A DNA stretch of 64,000 nucleotides from Ottelia alismoides (taxonomy: Eukaryota > Streptophyta > Magnoliopsida > Alismatales > Hydrocharitaceae), in NCBI GenBank assembly GCA_037367405.1, contig JAZKJV010011611.1, positions 579,081 through 643,080 on the forward strand. The letters run 5' to 3'. How positions within the stretch are numbered: position 1 is the first letter of the stretch; the number at the start of each line of letters is the position of its first letter. Shown here one piece after another: positions 59,935 to 64,000 of the stretch. A program made the position numbers and the translations under genes. Below the pieces are notes generated by a model that was given only the letters and a program-made list of their open reading frames with translations, did no database searches and was not told the origin of the DNA.

Positions 59935-61152
59935 AGACCTCGGTCAGAGAGTTGACCAAGGTTCAACTAACGGAGGATTCTGGTTGGTCAGGTGGACCAA
60001 CCAGGAAATTCCTTGGCAAAAAGTTTTATAAATTAGATAAAAATAATAAACGATTTAATTAATTTTTGGTTATAAAATGAAAATTCTTCTTTTTTTGAAG
60101 TATTTTATAATGATTTTTATTTATTTTTTTGAGGTTTAAAATTACAAATTCCCTATTAAGTGTTATATATAGGTATATTCATCTATATATTTTAAAGTTT
60201 TATTTTTATTTTGTATATTTGATTTTATTATTTTTGTTTATCATTTTATATATTTACAACTTAATTTTATACACTTAAATATATTTTTATTTTATTTTTC
60301 TGATCTATTATGTACATTTAAATAAATAGATGTATTATTCATATAGGTATAAGTATAGGCAATTCATCTATGTGTTGTATACAAGTATTTTATTTTTGTG
60401 TTTTTTTGTTTTCTATTCCAGTTTTAATATACACATCTGTTATAAATAATATTTACAAAATTATAAAAATATAAAATAAAATATAAAAATGTATAATAAT
60501 AAAATAAATATTTTAATTGGTACAAGTATACGAGAAGGGTCCAAAACTCAACTTTCAAACCGTAACTCTGAAAAATATGAAACCACCTTCATTAAATAGC
60601 TTATTAAAAGTTATATACAATTAAAGTGATTTTGGTTCATTCCGCCTTTTATTTGAGAGATACAGGTCTGGGAAGTTGGGATGCTGGAAACTTATTTAGA
60701 TTATAACTTTTTATCTATATATTAATTTCGTATGAAATTAATTTTTATTTTTCTATATTTGATTATATAGAAATTTCATGTTCAAAGTTTCTTTATTTAA
60801 GTATAAAAAGTGGATCCAAAAATAGGTCCCAAAATGAATAAAGAATGAATTAAACAGAAAGGAATTTTTATTGTCTCCTGGCCCTTATCTCCCCCTACTT
60901 TATTCCTTATCGACCTATTCATCGAGATGCCTAGATCTTGGGGTTTCGGGTCATAAAATATTTGCAATATTTTATTCTTGTTCTTTTCTTTTCGTTATTC
61001 TATAATTTTGGCTTTAAAAATCGTATTTTATACACTATTTACACAATGATGCCTGAATGCTAAAATGCATAAATTAAGCCTATTTAGACAAATTTACTAG
61101 GGTTTTTAAGGTTAAAATGATAGAATAAAGATGATGAAATAGAGATTCATCA
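59935..61152 (-). mobile_element. Truncated LTR of the element E family, minus strand
   Basis: On the minus strand it starts at 61152 with TGATGAATCTCTATTTCATC and follows E's LTR (8441-9600) through CTTTATTCTATCATTTTA, the purine block (60880-60906) and a GACCAACCAG section. Similarity fades near 59935, before the TATA box. It sits directly against the Copia-2 pol frame, so it inserted into or recombined with that element. Confidence 0.75.
59980..60004. repeat. Perfect inverted repeat
   Basis: CTGGTTGGTC and GACCAACCAG, 10-bp arms with a 5-nt spacer (AGGTG), inside the LTR fragment. E's LTR has only GGACCAACTAG-like half remains near 9559. Confidence 0.8.
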
Positions 61153-61560
61153 AGCACTCTGCAAATGAAACCAGCTCCACATCATCTGACGGATAGCTGC
61201 TTGAGGTAGAACCTTTATTAGCCTGTTGGATGTCCTCGATGGTCTGATCTTCATAGAAGGCATCGTCTGTGCTCCTGATTATCTTCTTCAACAATATCAT
61301 ACAACCTGTATACAAGCTTATCTTGGTAATATCCCAAGAAAGTTCATTGCTTCATCTTGGGCATCCAACTTGGATCTCTCATCTTTGGGAACATGCACAA
61401 ATGCACGACACCCAAAGACCTGCAAGTGATTGTATGTGACATCTTTTCCATGCTAGATCCTATGTGGGACATCATCATGCAAAGGTACATGTAGAGAGAG
61501 ATTACGACATAAACTACACTATAAAGAGCTTTATACCAAAAGGAGCTAGCCAATTTAGAC
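61112..61560 (-). pseudogene. Copia-2 integrase C-terminal region
   Basis: The minus strand gives KLASSFWYKAL, CRSLGVVHLCMFPK (from the LRVFGC-AFAHVPK segment), FLGYYQDKLVYRLYD and DAFYEDQTIEDIQQ, then SSSYPSDDVELVSFAECL. These match the plant Copia sequence LPKSFWGEA, VFGC, FVGYGDEEFGYRLWD and VVFHEDQTI between integrase and RT. Frameshifts and stops divide it. RT should follow but is replaced by the LTR at 61152. Confidence 0.88.
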
Positions 61561-61583
61561 TCGAAAAGGAGACATCTGACTCT

Positions 61584-61817
61584 CTACATAAAGGTCATGT
61601 TCATTCTCTCTGCTACACCATTCAACTGTGGCATTTTAAGTGGAGTCTTCTGGTGTTTGATACCACGAGATCTGCAATACTCATCAGACCCAATATACTC
61701 ACCACCATTGTCATCGAAGATGCACTTAAGTTTCATCCTAGATTGTCTCTCACCAGTGCATGGAATTACTTTAAAACACCAAGGGCTTGGTCCTTCCTTT
61801 TCAAGGCGTAGATCCAA
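61584..61817 (-). pseudogene. Copia-2 integrase core
   Basis: This frame of 77 residues contains LKCIFDDNGGEYIGSDEYC, then QKTPLKMPQLNGVAERMN. It holds the second catalytic Asp segment (SDNGGEY in the family) and the catalytic Glu of NGVAERMN (about 61608-61610). The spacing suits the DD35E pattern. The first Asp region upstream is unreadable, and a stop follows NMTFM. Confidence 0.9.
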
Positions 61818-62089
61818 ACATTCCTGGAAAAATTATAAATGAATGTAACAAGTAAAATGCACTGTCAAGAGAGCTTACTCTTAGTGAACCACAAACATCT
61901 GTGTGAATATCTCTGTTGCCTCCATCTTCTCGAAGGTGGACAACTCTTGAAGGAGACTCTCATCTGCTTTCCAGCCAAAGAATGTGTACATCTCTTCAAC
62001 ATAGCTTTCATCACATCCCCAACAAGGTATTCTTCACCAAGCACTGCAATCCCTTCTCGCTCATGTGTTCCTACCATTGATACCATAAT

Positions 62090-62445
62090 TCAGTAGATTC
62101 TGCATCTTCAATCACGTGTGCCACAACTTTAGAAACTGATGCATGCATGATATATAAGTTGTTTCTATATTTCTTGCCACGAGCAACAACTAAGGATCCA
62201 CGGGTAAGGTTCCATTACTTGCTATAAAAAGTAATTTTGTATCCTTCATCATCCAGCTTCCCTACAGAAATGAGATTATGTTGCATATTAGGTGCATATC
62301 TAACATTTTTTAGCGTAAGCGTACCTCCATTGGCATTCTGTAATACGACATTGCCAAAAACAAGGATACAAAACCATTCCCCCATCTTCAATGTGCCGAA
62401 ATCGCCCAATGTATATGTTGAGAAGAACTCCATGCGTGAAGCAAC
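62090..62445 (-). pseudogene. Copia-2 protease-to-integrase linker
   Basis: The frame reads LGDFGTLKMGEWF, TLKNVRYAPNMQHNLISVGKLDDEGYKI, then, past a stop, LTRGSLVVARGKKYRNNLY. This is the conserved Copia segment after the protease active site and before GAG-pre-integrase (family LKDVRHVPDIRLNLISTGKLDDEG, LTKGSLVVARGKK). Confidence 0.92.
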
Positions 62446-62480
62446 ACGAAGAGTAGAGCCACTCTCAATAAGTCAAGAAG
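62446..62480 (-). pseudogene. Copia-2 protease active-site remnant
   Basis: The minus strand reads TS, stop, LIESGSTLRVASR where relatives have W-I-D-S-G. The Trp codon is TGA (62473-62475) and the catalytic Asp is Glu (ESG, 62458-62466). Both would abolish protease activity. Confidence 0.85.
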
Positions 62481-62613
62481 TACCATCATGGGTGACATTC
62501 ACCATCTCCTCATCATAGAAAATGAGGAGTTCATGTAGTGTGGCTGTAGCAACCTATTCATTCTTCTTTTCTTATTTTCCACCTCCATTCCTATTATCTC
62601 TCTTAAGTTGAAA

Positions 62614-62655
62614 GCAATACTTCTTAATGTGATCTTCTTTCTTGCAATGATGACA
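62614..62655 (-). pseudogene. Copia-2 gag CCHC zinc knuckle
   Basis: CHHCKKEDHIKKYC fits CX2CX4HX4C, the nucleic-acid-binding knuckle of Copia gag. Upstream sequence is Lys/Arg/Ser-rich (NDKRRDSSRSK) and is cut by Copia-3 at 62748. A stop follows soon after the knuckle. Confidence 0.9.
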
Positions 62656-62748
62656 CTCCATGTTCTGATATATGGACATTAATTTGCTTCTGCTACTGTC
62701 TCTCCTCTTGTCATTCTTGGTGTTAATGTGATTTGAATCCTAACCACT

Positions 62749-62940
62749 TGTTGGGCTGCTGATGTGGTTGATCTGTGTCTTGGCTTCTGATTGGCTGAGA
62801 TCTGTTGGGTCAGGATCGCTGACATGTCTGATATGTGGCATGCCTTCCGATTGGCTTGAGTTGTTAGACCATGATTGAATATATGTCTGATATGTATATT
62901 GCCTTCTAATTGTCTAAGAGTTGTTGGGATGGATTGCTGA
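62749..62940 (+). repeat. Tandem repeats in Copia-3 U3
   Basis: Units start at 62749, 62803, 62862 and 62922 (54, 59 and 60 bp apart), each headed TGTTGGG or TGTTAGA. The first three also share CTTCTGATTGGCT / CTTCCGATTGGCT / CTTCTAATTGTCT. The fourth is partial. Confidence 0.75.
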
Positions 62941-62966
62941 ATATAAATGGTATTCTTTTGTTGTAG

Positions 62967-62974
62967 TATAAAAG
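62967..62974 (+). promoter_or_regulatory. TATA box of Copia-3 LTR
   Basis: GTAGTATAAAAGAGGCC, downstream of the U3 repeats and about 220 bases before the LTR end. Confidence 0.75.
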
Positions 62975-63193
62975 AGGCCTTAGGGCTACTAGCTATTGCA
63001 CTCCGCATTCATATCATGTTTCTCAATTCCATATCAGTATCCTCTGTATTACCTTTTTTTCTAATATAGTGAAATAGATCTTTGCTGGCCAAGGACGTAG
63101 CCCACTTACGGGTGAACCTTGTAAATACTTGTGTTTATGCCTTGCGTGTTTGATCGTGTTTTTTGCATGTTTGCTTTCGCGATTCGTAACAAA

Positions 63194-63205
63194 CTAGTAT
63201 AAGAT
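63194..63205 (+). other. Degenerate primer-binding site of Copia-3
   Basis: CTAGTATAAGATC after the LTR end resembles TGGTATCAGAGC (tRNA-Met type) with several changes. Confidence 0.5.
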
Positions 63206-63235
63206 CTTCAGGTTTCGTCTGGATCATCCAGCAAG

Positions 63236-64000
63236 ATGGCATCGCATAATCTAAATATTGAGAAGTTTACAGTGAAGAACGGATTCAGTCTGTGGCAGAT
63301 CAAGATGTGCACCCCTTCTAAAGCTGTAGGGCATATAGGCACCGTTAGATCAGGAGCGAGCGAAGGCACTCAAGTCGTCTGAGTTGATGGTGCAGGAAGA
63401 GAAGGCGCACTCGATGATCATGCTATGTTTGGAGACGAGATTATCGCGAAGGTTGCTAATGATGATTTCGCGGTCGGGTCTGTGGTTGAGACTATGAAGT
63501 CTATACATGACGAAGTCTCTGACCAACAAGTTGCTCTTGAAGAAACGATTGTTCTCTCTATGCATGCATGAAGGTACATATTTTAAAGAACATCTAGGTC
63601 ACTTAAATACATTATTGATGGATTAAGAAACATAGATGTTAAAATTGAAGATGAGGATGTTGTCTTGATTTTATTGGTTTCTCTTTCCTTATCATTCGAG
63701 AATTTTGTTCAATCATTCATAGTGGGAAGAGAATCCATAACTTTAAAGGAAGTTCGTGCGAGTCTGCATACGTATGAACTTCGACATATGGCTATTGGTA
63801 TGCATGATTCTAACACTGCAGGTTTTGTTATGACTCATGAGAAGAGTCACGTCGACTCTGACTACACAAATAATGGAAAGCAGAATTCCAAGTTGAAAAA
63901 CTACAATGTTAGGGACATCTGCAATTACTGCAAGGAACATGGACATTGGAAGAAAGACTGCCCAAAGAAGGTCATTATTGTTGTAGTGGATCAAGGTGGA
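63236..64000 (+). pseudogene. Copia-3 gag (UBN2-type) with zinc knuckle
   Basis: The ATG at 63236 opens MASHNLNIEKFTVKNGFSLW, close to the Copia gag start (KF-G-NFSLWKIKM). The same frame has stops near 63378, 63569 and 63584. From 63587 it is open to the window end: IIDGLRNIDVKIEDEDVVLIL, FENFVQSFIVGRESITLKEV, then the zinc knuckle CNYCKEHGHWKKDC (63920-63961, CX2CX4HX4C). A central portion appears deleted, since it is shorter than usual between FSLW and IEDED. It is non-functional as it stands. Confidence 0.9.

Larger units (their letters stand above)
62749..63191 (+). mobile_element. Copia-3 5' LTR (443 bp)
   Basis: TGTTGGGCTG...ATTCGTAACA has TG/CA ends and a primer site right after. The TATA box is at 62967-62974. 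The U3 is built of four TGTTGGG/TGTTAGA-headed repeats. Confidence 0.8.
62749..64000 (+). mobile_element. Copia-3: 5' part of a Ty1/Copia element, continues past window
   Basis: The LTR (62749-63191), degenerate primer site and gag run in + orientation. The element interrupts the gag of minus-strand Copia-2. The right half is outside the window, so no target duplication can be checked (left flank CCACT). Confidence 0.85.

Noticed and set aside
1..64000. CRISPR array, bacterial operon or phage features
   Set aside because: Sequence character and content are those of plant nuclear repeats. The spaced repeats seen are stem-loops in retrotransposon 3' regions, with no uniform repeat-spacer pattern.
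1..64000. tRNA, rRNA or organelle-derived insertions
   Set aside because: No cloverleaf with A/B boxes or recognisable rRNA or plastid segment was noticed. tRNA-like matches are short primer-binding sites only. A tRNAscan or BLASTN search would settle it.

Overview
This window is intergenic DNA from a large, repeat-rich flowering-plant genome. Both superfamilies of plant LTR retrotransposon are present. The Gypsy-type elements have an Athila/Tat-like gag and a primer-binding site matching plant tRNA-Asp. The Copia-type elements have a tRNA-Met-type primer site. Transcription-unit remains are heavily decayed, and I found no convincing intact host gene. All LTR boundaries, target-site duplications and alignments below were worked out by eye. 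The species cannot be named from the sequence.

The layout is a set of nested insertions. Positions 1-2107 are the 3' internal end of an Athila/Tat-like element ('A', + strand), followed by its 3' LTR (2108 to about 5540). A minus-strand Gypsy pol fragment (about 5590-6995, RT and protease remains) and a partial LTR (about 7000-8205) come next. From 8441 a large old element ('E', +) begins. Its 5' LTR is 8441-10330 plus 29930-31736, its primer site is at 31742, its leader is 31760 to about 33560, and its decayed gag resumes at about 56690-59450. E is split twice. Element 'C' (10331 to about 29929) sits in E's LTR, and C's own 5' LTR holds a Copia element, 'Copia-1' (12612-23055, TSD TAAAT). 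Element 'B' (about 33565-56685) sits in E's leader and holds 'G' (39248-53851, minus strand, TSD ATGGA), which has 3.47-kb LTRs. After E's gag come a minus-strand LTR fragment of E's family (about 59935-61152), a minus-strand Copia pol fragment ('Copia-2', 61153-62748) and the start of a plus-strand Copia ('Copia-3', from 62749) inserted in it.

C and B are non-autonomous. They have long LTRs around a non-coding interior of about 3.2 kb that still carries primer-site and polypurine-tract relics (LARD-like). G keeps gag and protease remains, but RT, RNase H and most of integrase are gone by internal deletion. Any mobility of these elements would have depended on enzymes from relatives elsewhere.

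Three architectural features recur across the Gypsy-type families. (1) Each LTR starts with a short inverted repeat whose arms differ between families but mostly stay complementary. (2) The 3' non-coding region carries an array of stem-loop units, each ending in a G-tract that copies the true polypurine tract. (3) The LTR contains a candidate spliceosomal intron of about 300-375 nt (445 nt in one B copy). These are the most promising undescribed signals here, and all are inferences from sequence inspection.
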